A stretch of DNA of 42,668 nucleotides, from contig DATDYB010000012.1 of assembly GCA_036517115.1 (NCBI GenBank), positions 1-42,668 on the forward strand, in the 5' to 3' direction. The position numbers and the translations under genes are program-made. Shown here piece by piece: positions 15,077 through 22,045 of the stretch (position 1 is its first letter; every line of letters starts with the position of its first letter). Source of the stretch: DATDYB01 sp036517115. Lineage in GTDB: Bacteria > Patescibacteriota > Minisyncoccia > Phycocordibacterales > PALSA-1337. The notes beneath the pieces were generated by a model. The model saw only the letters and a list, made by a program, of their open reading frames with translations. It was not told the origin of the DNA and ran no database searches.

Positions 15077-15184
15077 ATGAAAATTTTTAAGAAGATTTTG
15101 TTTTTTCTTCTGCTGCCGATCTACGGTCCGCTCGCTATCTTTATGGGTATCACCTTTGAGTGGTGGGTCAAGCTAAAAGAATAA
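15077..15184 (+). CDS. small membrane protein, 35 aa
   Basis: The ORF starts six bases after TATCAT and encodes MKIFKKILFFLLLPIYGPLA followed by IFMGITFEWWVKLKE: a basic N-terminus, one hydrophobic helix and a short polar end. It is followed by the CAP-domain gene five bases after its stop, so both probably share a transcript. Too short for a family call; a small membrane peptide is plausible. Confidence 0.5.
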   Translation: MKIFKKILFFLLLPIYGPLAIFMGITFEWWVKLKE

Positions 15185-15189
15185 AAATA

Positions 15190-16062
15190 ATGCTTAAAAC
15201 ATTTTTTCTATTCTTGGTGGTGTTGGCCAGCGCAGGTTTCTGGCTCTGGAACGAGCCGGATACTGCTGGCCGTTTTCGATCAGACATACAAGATGCAGGC
15301 GAGAAGGTTGCGGAAGCTATTGTAGCGAAAGTTAAGGGAGAAGTGCTGTTGAGTAGCCCTCTGGTCGCTGGCAAAGAAGTTACAGGTGATCCGCTTACGC
15401 ATGATGGGGTTTTTTCGGAAACGAATATCGCTAGAATACATAATTCGCCGCTCACTAACTTTGGAGGAAATACTGCACTTGATCGTATCGCAGCGCTTCG
15501 ACTGCAAGACATGTTTGATAAGCAATACTTCGAACATTTTAATCCTCAAGGAGAAGGAGCCGCAGATGTTGCTAAGGTTGTCGGCTATGGGTATGTCTCA
15601 ATTGGTGAAAATATCGCACTTGGTAATTTCGGTAGCGACAAGGCCGTTGTTGAGGCATGGATGAATAGCCCTGGGCACCGCGCCAATATTTTAAATACTA
15701 AATTTACTGAGCTTGGTGTGGCGGTGAAGCAAGGAATGTATAAGGGAAGGTCAGCATGGATCGGTGTGCAGATTTTTGGAAAGCCACTAAACGCCTGCCC
15801 CGCTATTAATGAGTCGCTCAAAGACACTATTACGATGTATCAAAATGTTCTTCTTGTGGTGCGTGAGCAAGCCGATGTGCTTGCTGCCGAACTCAAAGCA
15901 ACAGAACCACACTCCAGGGAAGAACGAGAAGCGTACAATCGTAAAGTGGATCAATATAACACAGTAGCGAGTGAGATTAATAAAACTGTTACTAGTCTGA
16001 AAACGCTTGTTGCTGAATATAACGCACAAGTGCAAGCTTTTAACGCGTGTGTGAAGGGGTAA
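15190..16062 (+). CDS. secreted CAP (SCP/PR-1) domain protein with coiled-coil tail
   Basis: From the ATG at 15190 the product has 290 residues: an N-terminal signal or anchor (MLKTFFLFLVVLASAGFWLW), a linker, a CAP domain from about 75 to 200 and a helical tail. CAP markers are NIARIHNSPLTNF, YFEHFNPQG, GENIALGNF and MNSPGHRANILN, which include the His/Glu pocket residues. CAP proteins act outside the cell; bacterial ones are mostly uncharacterised. The tail (about 205-290) is a predicted coiled coil flanked by two cysteines (NACPAI and FNACVKG) that could form a disulfide. A longer frame from 15160 would overlap the upstream small ORF and is less likely. Gene order suggests expression from the divergent promoter at 15061. 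Confidence 0.85.
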   Translation: MLKTFFLFLVVLASAGFWLWNEPDTAGRFRSDIQDAGEKVAEAIVAKVKGEVLLSSPLVAGKEVTGDPLTHDGVFSETNIARIHNSPLTNFGGNTALDRIAALRLQDMFDKQYFEHFNPQGEGAADVAKVVGYGYVSIGENIALGNFGSDKAVVEAWMNSPGHRANILNTKFTELGVAVKQGMYKGRSAWIGVQIFGKPLNACPAINESLKDTITMYQNVLLVVREQADVLAAELKATEPHSREEREAYNRKVDQYNTVASEINKTVTSLKTLVAEYNAQVQAFNACVKG

Positions 16063-16074
16063 TTGTTCATTACC
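16058..16074. other. hairpin spanning two convergent stop codons
   Basis: GGTAAT (16058-16063), loop TGTTC, ATTACC (16069-16074). It contains the TAA stops of both the CAP gene and the HAD gene. There is no T run, so it is at best a weak terminator. Confidence 0.5.
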
Positions 16075-16777
16075 TGATCTCGTAGATTACGTCTTTCCGC
16101 TCCACAACCACTTTCCATTTGTTGAGCTTGGCGTATTTGTACAATTTCTGATTTGGGTTGAAGCAGATTGCTTTTTCAACAAGTTCAAGCATGGGGATGT
16201 CACCTTCGGTATCACCCACAGCCACTGAGCCTCTGAGTGTTAGGTTATTTTTCTCAAGAGCGCGGCGTACGATATTAGCTTTGTTGGCAATGAGGTGGAG
16301 GTCGATGACCTCACCGGTAAACTTGTCTTGTGCTCCGAGTTCGTAGACTCTGCCGTATACTTTGTTAAAACCGAGACTCCGGCAAAACACATCAAGTGCA
16401 CCTTTGGGTGATTGGGAAATAGCGAGCAGAAAGTAACCTTTCTTTTTTAGCTCTTTGATTAAATTCCTGGTGTAACGGTAGACCTTACCCTTGTTTCTCT
16501 CTACCACTGTCTCGGACACACGCATAAAATCGGCGTAGGGAATGCCTCTCAAATATTTCATAAATACCTTCACAATCGCTTCAATATATTTTTCGTAACT
16601 ATCTTCACGGTTAAGCCAATTCTTGTACTCTTTCTCATATTCCTTTCTGGATGCAGTGGGAAATACATTCTGATTAATGAGCTCTTCGACGATTTCGATC
16701 AAAAGACTCGAACGGAAAATAGTGCCGTCGATATCGAAAATGGCTACTTTTCTTTTTGTGTTCATTATTCCCATCAT
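16070..16777 (-). CDS. HAD-IB family phosphatase (SerB-like)
   Basis: The 235-residue product has the haloacid dehalogenase motifs: motif I DIDGT (15-19) with nucleophile and acid/base aspartates, motif II in LLAISQSP with the Ser, and motif III-IV AVGDTEGDIPML with the metal-binding aspartates. The long helical cap between motifs I and II is of the HAD-IB type found in phosphoserine phosphatase and related hydrolases. Substrate is not evident. The start may be 16777 or 16774: a minus-strand TATCAG lies six bases before 16774, fitting the leaderless pattern. The gene converges on the CAP-domain gene, with stops eight bases apart. Confidence 0.87.
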   Translation of the reverse strand: MMGIMNTKRKVAIFDIDGTIFRSSLLIEIVEELINQNVFPTASRKEYEKEYKNWLNREDSYEKYIEAIVKVFMKYLRGIPYADFMRVSETVVERNKGKVYRYTRNLIKELKKKGYFLLAISQSPKGALDVFCRSLGFNKVYGRVYELGAQDKFTGEVIDLHLIANKANIVRRALEKNNLTLRGSVAVGDTEGDIPMLELVEKAICFNPNQKLYKYAKLNKWKVVVERKDVIYEIR

Positions 16778-16789
16778 ACACTGATATTT

Positions 16790-17152
16790 TTATGAGTGCA
16801 TCTGACGAGAAGCTAGTGGCGATAGTTGAACATCACCATAAAAAAGTCCGCTACAAGCGGATTTTTGGGTTAAAAGAAAGACCGCACCGGAAAGGAAGAG
16901 TGGTGCGGTCGAAAGAGAATAGAAAGAGATGAAAGAACAATGGATGGAAAATGGAAAAGAAAGGAAGAGGGGGTGAAGGAAAGTGTGTTTGTGGATAAAC
17001 GTCATTGTGAAGAGGACGTTGGGAAACTGAAAGCACTTTCTAAACCTGGACTCTGTTTTCTTTTCAATGATCTCTCCGATCCACCATTAATATAGCAAAA
17101 AATACGCTCAAAGTCAAGCATGTTCAATCGTTGAGCGAGGAAACAATCTGAA
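16790..17152. other. gene-free stretch: terminator, hairpin, purine tract, DnaA-box-like site
   Basis: No convincing gene is seen. A terminator-like hairpin TCCGCT-ACA-AGCGGA plus T run lies at 16847-16866. GACCGCACC (16880-16888) pairs with GGTGCGGTC (16902-16910). Bases 16911-16985 are almost all purines on the plus strand. TGTGGATAA at 16990-16998 matches a DnaA box, as does 530-538, but both are single sites. Its role is unknown. Confidence 0.5.
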
Positions 17153-17270
17153 AAGAACCCCCGCAGCAGGGCCGGCAAGGTCTGTCAACGACCCGAGTCG
17201 GCGAGGGCTCTTGACAGCGGCCTAAGCGAGGACAAGTAAATTTTTTCGCTGGAAAAATTTACGGGTTCTT
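17153..17270 (+). ncRNA. candidate structured RNA
   Basis: Nested complementary segments are seen: AAGAACCC (17153-17160) with GGGTTCTT (17263-17270); GGCCG (17170-17174) with CGGCC (17218-17222) stacked on CTGTCAA (17182-17188) with TTGACAG (17211-17217); and GTAAATTTTT (17236-17245) with AAAAATTTAC (17253-17262). Together they give a closed three-way fold with no ORF. It lies upstream of the Nudix gene. I do not recognise a known RNA family. Confidence 0.4.
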
Positions 17271-17303
17271 TGAGGATTGGTTTCCGAGCTGTACAATATA
17301 CCC

Positions 17304-17726
17304 ATGGATCATTCATACGGCATTGTCCCGATATACAAGGACGGAGAGCGGTACAAATTTCTTTTAGTAAAGTCACGGGCTGGCCACTGGAATTTCCCCA
17401 AAGGCCACGCTGAAGCTGGCGAGAGTGATGTAAAGGCGGCGGCACGAGAGCTTCAGGAAGAAACAGGAATTAAGAACCTCGAATTGCACGAGGATATATT
17501 TTTTATTCAGGCCTACATACGTGTTGATGGACCAGAAACAATTTCAAAAACTGTAAAATTTTATCTTGGGAAAGTGACTGATCCGACTACCCATATTAAT
17601 GATGGTGATGAGATTGTCGATTGCAGGTGGGAACATTTTGACGAAGCACTTGCACTCCTCACGCACGAAGAAAGCAGAAAAATGCTCTTGGAGGTTAAAC
17701 GTTATTTAGGTACGGTGGAAATTTGA
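17304..17726 (+). CDS. Nudix hydrolase, bis(5'-nucleosyl)-tetraphosphatase type
   Basis: From the ATG at 17304 the product has 140 residues with the N-terminal SYGIVPIYKDGERYKFLLV and HWNFPKGHAEAGES typical of Ap4A hydrolases, and a complete Nudix box at 34-56 (GHAEAGESDVKAAARELQEE then TGI). The enzyme would split diadenosine polyphosphates or related nucleotides. The start is chosen because TACAAT (17292-17297) ends six bases before it; a longer frame from 17277 would begin upstream of this promoter. The tryptophan/phenylalanine pattern WEHFDEALALLTHEESRKMLLE at the C-terminus is also usual for this subgroup. Confidence 0.88.
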   Translation: MDHSYGIVPIYKDGERYKFLLVKSRAGHWNFPKGHAEAGESDVKAAARELQEETGIKNLELHEDIFFIQAYIRVDGPETISKTVKFYLGKVTDPTTHINDGDEIVDCRWEHFDEALALLTHEESRKMLLEVKRYLGTVEI

Positions 17727-17780
17727 TTTTCTTGCATACTTCCTTTCATATTTAACACTTAGTACGTTATACTTGTCCTC

Positions 17781-18266
17781 ATGTCATACGTAGTGCTGGT
17801 GATAATATTTCTGATCCTCATGGTCCCGGGCGTGCTCATCGCTCTCATTCCCGCTGTTCCTGCTCTTTTTTACATGCTGGTACTCGCAGTTGTTTTTGCA
17901 CTAGTTGATGGATTTCTCCATCTTACCGGAGCGAACCTCGCCATCCTGGGCGTGATCTACCTCCTCTCCGTGTTCGTCGACCTTTTCTCTGGTGTCATCG
18001 GTGCGAAATATGGCGGAGCGAATGCGAGGGCGCTGTGTGCGGGACTGATTGGCTTGATTGTTGGCTTCTTTGTAGTACCTCCTTTTGGAGGCCTCATTGG
18101 TCTTTTTGTTGGGGTGCTTATTTCAGAGCTTATTCAGAAAAGAAAGGATGTGATGGCTTTCCGCGCAGCGTTCGGAAGCCTTGCGGGTGCTGTGACAGGG
18201 ATCCTCATCAACACTTTTCTCGCCCTCGTTTTTCTCGCTCTCTTTATTGTGTTTATTATCTCGTAG
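17781..18266 (+). CDS. DUF456-family membrane protein
   Basis: The 161-residue product is almost entirely hydrophobic, with five or six membrane segments. The pattern VPGVLIALIPAVPAL, then VDLFSGVIGAKYGGANARALCAGLIGLIVGFFV and PFGGLIGLFVGVLISEL, followed by RAAFGSLAGAVTGILIN matches DUF456 (a glycine-rich, Gx3G-repeat membrane family). Function is not known. TATACT (17768-17773) lies seven bases before the ATG, so this gene also looks leaderless. It stands alone: the next gene has its own promoter. Confidence 0.82.
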   Translation: MSYVVLVIIFLILMVPGVLIALIPAVPALFYMLVLAVVFALVDGFLHLTGANLAILGVIYLLSVFVDLFSGVIGAKYGGANARALCAGLIGLIVGFFVVPPFGGLIGLFVGVLISELIQKRKDVMAFRAAFGSLAGAVTGILINTFLALVFLALFIVFIIS

Positions 18267-18296
18267 GAGATCAAAGGAACAACAATTGCGCAACTA

Positions 18297-18325
18297 TTGA
18301 CTTTAAACTATAATTGTGCTATCCT
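18297..18325 (+). promoter_or_regulatory. promoter TTGACT-N17-TATCCT
   Basis: TTGACT (18297-18302), 17-base spacer, TATCCT (18320-18325), extended as TG-C-TATCCT. It would start the transcript of the 18435 gene near 18332, giving a leader of about 100 bases. Confidence 0.65.
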
Positions 18326-18334
18326 GGTATATAG

Positions 18335-18398
18335 AATCGCCCTTTGACGATTTTGCTTCGGGATGAAGCTACAACAATAAATTCAAGCGGGATGCTTG
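18335..18398 (+). promoter_or_regulatory. hairpin-rich leader with twin GGGAT loops
   Basis: Three hairpins follow one another: AATCG/CGATT (18335-18352), GCTTC-GGGAT-GAAGC (18355-18369) and CAAGC-GGGAT-GCTTG (18384-18398). The last two have different stems but the same GGGAT loop. Exposed GGA in hairpin loops is how CsrA-type regulators bind, so a post-transcriptional control site is possible. Confidence 0.5.
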
Positions 18399-18434
18399 AG
18401 TAACACATAAAACATAGAAGAAAGGACGGTATAC

Positions 18435-18923
18435 ATGACCTCATCACAACTCAACGCTTTTTATAGAGAGTTCCATTGGTTGGAGAAACTAGTAAAGTCA
18501 ATATTCGTCGGCTGTGGAGAGATTAAAGTTCTTCGGGCAGACTTGGGACTTTTACAGCGACCACTAAAAAAGCCAACAGAACCCCTTGTAGGCTCCGTGG
18601 ATCGACTCCTTTTGGGTCGGCATGGAGAGCTTATTGCGAAGGTGGGTCTGGAAGTGAGGAGAACTGAGCGTTTTTTTGGTCTTCTAGATCCGTTAATTAC
18701 TCACCATTCTGTTCATAATGAGGATACGGTAGAAAAGACTCTCAGACGGTTGCAACCATGGAAGGGTGATTCACTGTCGTATTTTGTGTTTGAGTACGGT
18801 GGTGTGAATGCCGACATTATCATTCACAAAGCTCCAAAAGATCATAGTATTGAAGATTTGCTCGCAAAACACGACGGAGAAGAACACCGAAAGTTACAAG
18901 AGTCAATTAAACAGTTGGGTTAA
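18435..18923 (+). CDS. hypothetical protein, 162 aa
   Basis: The ATG at 18435 follows AGAAAGGACGG, a good ribosome-binding site. The 162-residue soluble protein begins MTSSQLNAFYREFHWLEKLV and ends in a charged helix (LAKHDGEEHRKLQESIKQLG). I see no known domain, signal peptide or membrane helix. It stands alone between a promoter (18297) and a terminator (18930). Its leader has the paired GGGAT hairpins, so expression may be controlled after transcription. Function unknown. Confidence 0.65.
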   Translation: MTSSQLNAFYREFHWLEKLVKSIFVGCGEIKVLRADLGLLQRPLKKPTEPLVGSVDRLLLGRHGELIAKVGLEVRRTERFFGLLDPLITHHSVHNEDTVEKTLRRLQPWKGDSLSYFVFEYGGVNADIIIHKAPKDHSIEDLLAKHDGEEHRKLQESIKQLG

Positions 18924-18929
18924 AGGGTC

Positions 18930-18960
18930 CCCCACGAACATCAGGTTCGTGGGGATTTTT
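18930..18960 (+). terminator. intrinsic terminator
   Basis: CCCCACGAAC (18930-18939), loop ATCAG, GTTCGTGGGG (18945-18954) and T run. Confidence 0.9.
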
Positions 18961-19059
18961 CTTTGTCATGCCGTAGTGTATGGCGAAGGTGGATGGAGAT
19001 TTTTCATAAAATAGGTACAATGAGTCATCATGAGTGAAGAGTGTGAAGTCATCCAACAT

Positions 19060-19080
19060 GTCCAACATCCGGTGTTGGAC
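19060..19080 (+). promoter_or_regulatory. hairpin in front of the trhO gene
   Basis: GTCCAACA (19060-19067) pairs with TGTTGGAC (19073-19080). TCCAACAT is also directly repeated (19052-19059 and 19061-19068). The hairpin ends just before the AAAAGGAGG ribosome-binding site (19081-19089), a place where it could affect translation or act as an operator. Confidence 0.5.
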
Positions 19081-19102
19081 AAAAGGAGGTGTGGTGTAAT
19101 AT

Positions 19103-20014
19103 ATGAATCACGAAATTATTTTATTTTATAAATACACCCGCATTGAAGATCCCGAGGTGCTAAAAAATACGCAACGGGAACTGTGTGAAAAGCTCGGCCT
19201 CAAAGGCCGAGTGATCATAGCCCGTGAAGGTATTAATGCAACAATTGGAGGCCTTGCCTCTCAGTTGGATGAGTATGTTCTTTCACTCAAGACTGATCCA
19301 CGTTTTTCTGATGTGGAGGTCAAGAGAAGCAAAGGGGCACCTGATGCGTTCCCGCGTCTGCAGGTTAAAGTCCGTCCAGAAATTGTGACTGCAAAGTTGG
19401 GTGAGGACGATGTCGATCCCGCAAAGCAGACTGGTATGCGTTTACAGCCTGAATCACTCCATGAATGGATACGTGAAGGGAAGCGATTCAAAATCATTGA
19501 TATGCGCAATGAGTATGAATTCAAATCAGGACATTTCAAAGACTCAGTTTTCTCCGGCATGAAGCATTTCCGTGATCTATCAAAAGCAGTTTCAAACCTA
19601 ACTCACTTGAAAGATGAAACGGTGGTGACGGTCTGCACGGGCGGGGTGCGATGCGAAAAAGCGTCGGGATATCTTTTGAAAAAAGGATTCAAGGATGTGT
19701 ATCAGCTCGATGGCGGCATCGTCACCTACATGGAGAAATTTAAAAACAATGATTTTCTTGGTAAACTTTATGTATTCGACAGCCGTCTCACCATGGCCTA
19801 TCTGCCAGACGAAAAAAGAGTGATGGTGGGCAAGTGCGATAAGTGCACAACATCCTCTGAAAACTACATAAACTGTTACTATCCTACCTGCCACGCACAT
19901 TTTATTTGCTGCGAGTCGTGCATTATACAGAATGACGTCTACTGTGGTTTGAAATGCCGAATACTGCACTGGTGTGAGAATTTTTCAAAACTCAATATAT
20001 TTTCAAAATTATAG
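19103..20014 (+). CDS. trhO: tRNA uridine-34 hydroxylase, rhodanese family
   Basis: This 303-residue protein is the TrhO (YceA) type of rhodanese protein, which uses oxygen to make 5-hydroxyuridine at the wobble position of tRNAs. Order of parts: an N-terminal ferredoxin-like domain with GRVIIAREGINATIGG (35-50), the rhodanese domain from about 115 with IIDMRNEYEFKSGHF, the active-site loop CTGGVRC (178-184) with catalytic C178, and a cysteine-rich C-terminus (CDKCTTSS, INCYYPTCHAHFICCESC). AGGAGG about a dozen bases upstream supports the start. The next feature after the stop is a 44-base palindrome. The identification is strong. Confidence 0.92.
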   Translation: MNHEIILFYKYTRIEDPEVLKNTQRELCEKLGLKGRVIIAREGINATIGGLASQLDEYVLSLKTDPRFSDVEVKRSKGAPDAFPRLQVKVRPEIVTAKLGEDDVDPAKQTGMRLQPESLHEWIREGKRFKIIDMRNEYEFKSGHFKDSVFSGMKHFRDLSKAVSNLTHLKDETVVTVCTGGVRCEKASGYLLKKGFKDVYQLDGGIVTYMEKFKNNDFLGKLYVFDSRLTMAYLPDEKRVMVGKCDKCTTSSENYINCYYPTCHAHFICCESCIIQNDVYCGLKCRILHWCENFSKLNIFSKL

Positions 20015-20022
20015 TTTGTATC

Positions 20023-20066
20023 ACCCTACACAAGTTTTACGCTATAGCGTAAAACTTGTGTAGGGT
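20023..20066. repeat. 44-base perfect palindrome
   Basis: The left arm (20023-20044, starting ACCCTACACAAG and ending TTTTACGCTA) is the exact reverse complement of the right arm (20045-20066), with no spacer. It lies eight bases after the trhO stop. There is no T run. It may be a hairpin terminator, a nuclease or protein target, or a palindromic repeat. Confidence 0.8.
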
Positions 20067-20143
20067 CTAATTGCAAAGAGGCTAGAGAAAGAGTATGCAA
20101 GGACATCTAAGAATGCTATGATGACCAACGGAACCAAGAACTC

Positions 20144-20512
20144 ATGAAAACAAAGATAACCTCACGGGGTACAAACCCCTTTTCAACAGAAACGAAAACA
20201 TTCATCCGCAACTTACCAACACTTCTTAAAACGAATTCGGGCGAGTATGTGGTTATACAAGGCAGACAAATCCTCTTGATAGCAAAAAATGAGAGAGAAG
20301 CTATCAAAAAGGGTCAAGAAAAAGGGAAACGTGGTTTTATTCTTATTCAAAGAATAGAACGAATCGCAGAAACTTTGGAGAAAAATCGGCAATTTCTTGA
20401 GGACCACGAGGCCGTTAAACCCAATCTAACACCTAAAGAGTGGGAGCGTCTGAAGACAAACCAAAGAACAGGGTTTGCTCGAAGATATCGAGTCGATCCA
20501 GGTCAAATCTAA
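20144..20512 (+). CDS. small DUF5678-like protein, 122 aa
   Basis: The central part, GEYVVIQGRQILLIAKNERE then AIKKGQEKGKRGFILIQRIE (about 32-75), has the layout of DUF5678: a short strand pair stating a value, a lysine-rich helix and a final strand. The rest is basic and helical (KEWERLKTNQRTGFARRYRVD). TATGAT (20117-20122), in TGCTATGAT, is a likely -10 box. There is no strong Shine-Dalgarno motif. A GC-rich terminator follows. Function of the family is unknown; the resemblance was judged by eye. Confidence 0.6.
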   Translation: MKTKITSRGTNPFSTETKTFIRNLPTLLKTNSGEYVVIQGRQILLIAKNEREAIKKGQEKGKRGFILIQRIERIAETLEKNRQFLEDHEAVKPNLTPKEWERLKTNQRTGFARRYRVDPGQI

Positions 20513-20534
20513 CCCAAATAACATATTTGGGCAT

Positions 20535-20563
20535 GCCGCGCCCCGCGCGGCCTTTTCTTTTTT
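20535..20563 (+). terminator. GC-rich intrinsic terminator
   Basis: GCCGCGC (20535-20541), loop CCC, GCGCGGC (20545-20551), then a T-rich run. Confidence 0.85.
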
Positions 20564-20581
20564 TATCTATATACTATGAGA

Positions 20582-20602
20582 TGTCAACCTGCCACGTTGA
20601 CA
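20582..20602 (-). repeat. TGTCAAC...GTTGACA dyad, copy 2
   Basis: Read on the minus strand it is TGTCAACGTGGCAGGTTGAC then A, one central base different from the copy at 2936-2955. It lies between the 20144 gene and the LOG-family gene, behind the stop of the latter. Confidence 0.55.
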
Positions 20603-20628
20603 TGGTGGTTATGGGTCAAGCCTATAAT

Positions 20629-21345
20629 TTATTGGTGCCCGTGACGAGTCTTTCGCATCGGTGCATCTTTAATGATTCGGATTATTTCATCCTCGTCGTC
20701 GGTGATCGTGTAGATGCTCATATCGAGTCGATCGATTGATTTATGCATATCGCACATCTGTTCTTCGATAAATTGTTGAAGCGGCTGCCAGTAGTCGACA
20801 CCGTAGAGAATGAGGGGAACAGGTCGAATTTTGTGCGTTTGAATGAGAGTGGCCAGTTCAAAAAATTCATCGAGTGTGCCGAATCCTCCAGGGAAGAAAA
20901 TGTAAGACTCCGCTGCAAAAGAAAGCATAACTTTACGGACGAAGAAATGTGAAAATTCAGCGGATTCTTTCACATAGGGATTAACAGCCTGCACTTTTGC
21001 GAGTTTAATGGCGATGCCATAGGATTCACCCCCTGCTTCGAGTGCGCCTCGGTTGCCCGCTTCCATAATGCCGGGGCCCCCGCCGGTGACGATGGCATTA
21101 CCAAGCTCTTTAACAATTCGTCCCGCTAGGTGACGCGCCTGCTTATAGTGAATGTTGTTCTCATCAAAACGCGCTGAGCCGAAAAAACTGACCGATTTTT
21201 TATACTTTTTTATGAACGTGAAGCCGCGAGTGAATTCATCTTCGATGCTTTTAAGTCGATGTTCCATACCACTCGACAATTCACTAAGGGTTGTTGGTTC
21301 AATAGGTAGATCTTTCGGAGGGACGTTCAATACTTCTTTGCTCAT
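20629..21345 (-). CDS. LOG-family protein (TIGR00730)
   Basis: The 238-residue product carries the LOG signature, GGGPGIMEA followed 60 residues later by PGGFGTLDE. These Rossmann-fold proteins cleave the base from nucleoside 5'-monophosphates (cytokinin-activating enzymes and the bacterial PpnN group); they are often mis-annotated as lysine decarboxylases. The N-terminal 50 residues are charged and helical, as in longer bacterial LOG proteins. On the minus strand the AT-rich region (21360-21375, TATTATATTT) may hold the promoter. It diverges from the FKBP gene. The exact substrate is not determined. Confidence 0.85.
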   Translation of the reverse strand: MSKEVLNVPPKDLPIEPTTLSELSSGMEHRLKSIEDEFTRGFTFIKKYKKSVSFFGSARFDENNIHYKQARHLAGRIVKELGNAIVTGGGPGIMEAGNRGALEAGGESYGIAIKLAKVQAVNPYVKESAEFSHFFVRKVMLSFAAESYIFFPGGFGTLDEFFELATLIQTHKIRPVPLILYGVDYWQPLQQFIEEQMCDMHKSIDRLDMSIYTITDDEDEIIRIIKDAPMRKTRHGHQ

Positions 21346-21463
21346 GCTTAGGATTGGTGAAATATAATAATGGATTATATCATACCTGTTAATAAAGTAT
21401 CATTGCGATTTAGCGTTCTGGGGTTACAATTAGGAACATTAGTTCTAATTAGCAACACGTCCA

Positions 21464-21883
21464 ATGTCTACAACAAATAAGGGAATTGCAATCGCCGTTG
21501 CGATTGTGGTGGTCTTCGGAGCTTTTCAAATAATTAACATCAACATGTTTTCACAGGCTAAACCGGAGGCAGCGGTAAACACCGCGACTCCAAAAACGGC
21601 AGTAAACGGTACTATGGTAAGTGTGCACTACACCGGTCGGTTGCAGGACGGAACAGTTTTCGATAGCTCAATTGAGCGTGGGCAGCCTATCCAGTTCATG
21701 CTTGGCGCAGGACAGGTTATCAAGGGCTGGGACGAAGGGATTTACGGTATGAAAGTAGGAGAGAAAAAGACACTGACGATTCCACCTGAAAAGGCTTATG
21801 GTGCGGCAGGCTATCCTCCGGTGATCCCAGCGAACGCTACTCTCATTTTCGATGTGGAGTTGGTGGATGTGACTAATCAATAG
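21464..21883 (+). CDS. membrane-anchored FKBP-type peptidyl-prolyl isomerase
   Basis: The 139-residue product has an N-terminal membrane anchor (IAIAVAIVVVFGAFQIINI, 8-26), a short linker and one complete FKBP domain: VSVHYTGRLQDGTVFDSSIE, GQVIKGWDEGIYGMKVGEKK and PPEKAYGAAGYPPVIPANAT, then IFDVELVDV. Pocket residues Tyr, Phe, Asp, Ile, Trp are kept. It would catalyse proline isomerisation of secreted or membrane proteins on the outer face of the membrane. TACAAT at 21425-21430 is a possible -10 box. The gene diverges from the LOG gene and is followed by a short terminator. Confidence 0.92.
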   Translation: MSTTNKGIAIAVAIVVVFGAFQIININMFSQAKPEAAVNTATPKTAVNGTMVSVHYTGRLQDGTVFDSSIERGQPIQFMLGAGQVIKGWDEGIYGMKVGEKKTLTIPPEKAYGAAGYPPVIPANATLIFDVELVDVTNQ

Positions 21884-21936
21884 AGGGCGCTCACGGTACT
21901 GTTCGCTTTTATGGAAGAGAGAAAATAAAACAAAAT

Positions 21937-21954
21937 CCGCAATGGCGGTTTTTT
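21937..21954 (+). terminator. short intrinsic terminator
   Basis: CCGC (21937-21940), loop AATG, GCGG (21945-21948), T run. The stem is short, so efficiency may be modest. Confidence 0.6.
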
Positions 21955-21956
21955 GT

Positions 21957-21985
21957 TTGACTTTGAAATAAGCTTAGATTACAGT
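21957..21985 (+). promoter_or_regulatory. promoter TTGACT-N17-TACAGT of purM
   Basis: TTGACT (21957-21962), 17-base spacer, TACAGT (21980-21985). It directly follows the FKBP terminator and leaves a leader of about 55 bases before the AGAAAGG ribosome-binding site. Confidence 0.65.
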
Positions 21986-22045
21986 ACCGGCAGAGTTTGA
22001 AAACTTTGAAAACGCAGAACATAACAACAAAAAGAAAGGTTAGAT

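Noticed and set aside
16880..16910. CCGGAAAGGAAG inside a hairpin, like the SRP RNA tip
   Set aside because: The GGAA tetraloop and the asymmetric loop of SRP helix 8 cannot be formed; the resemblance comes from the purine-rich sequence.
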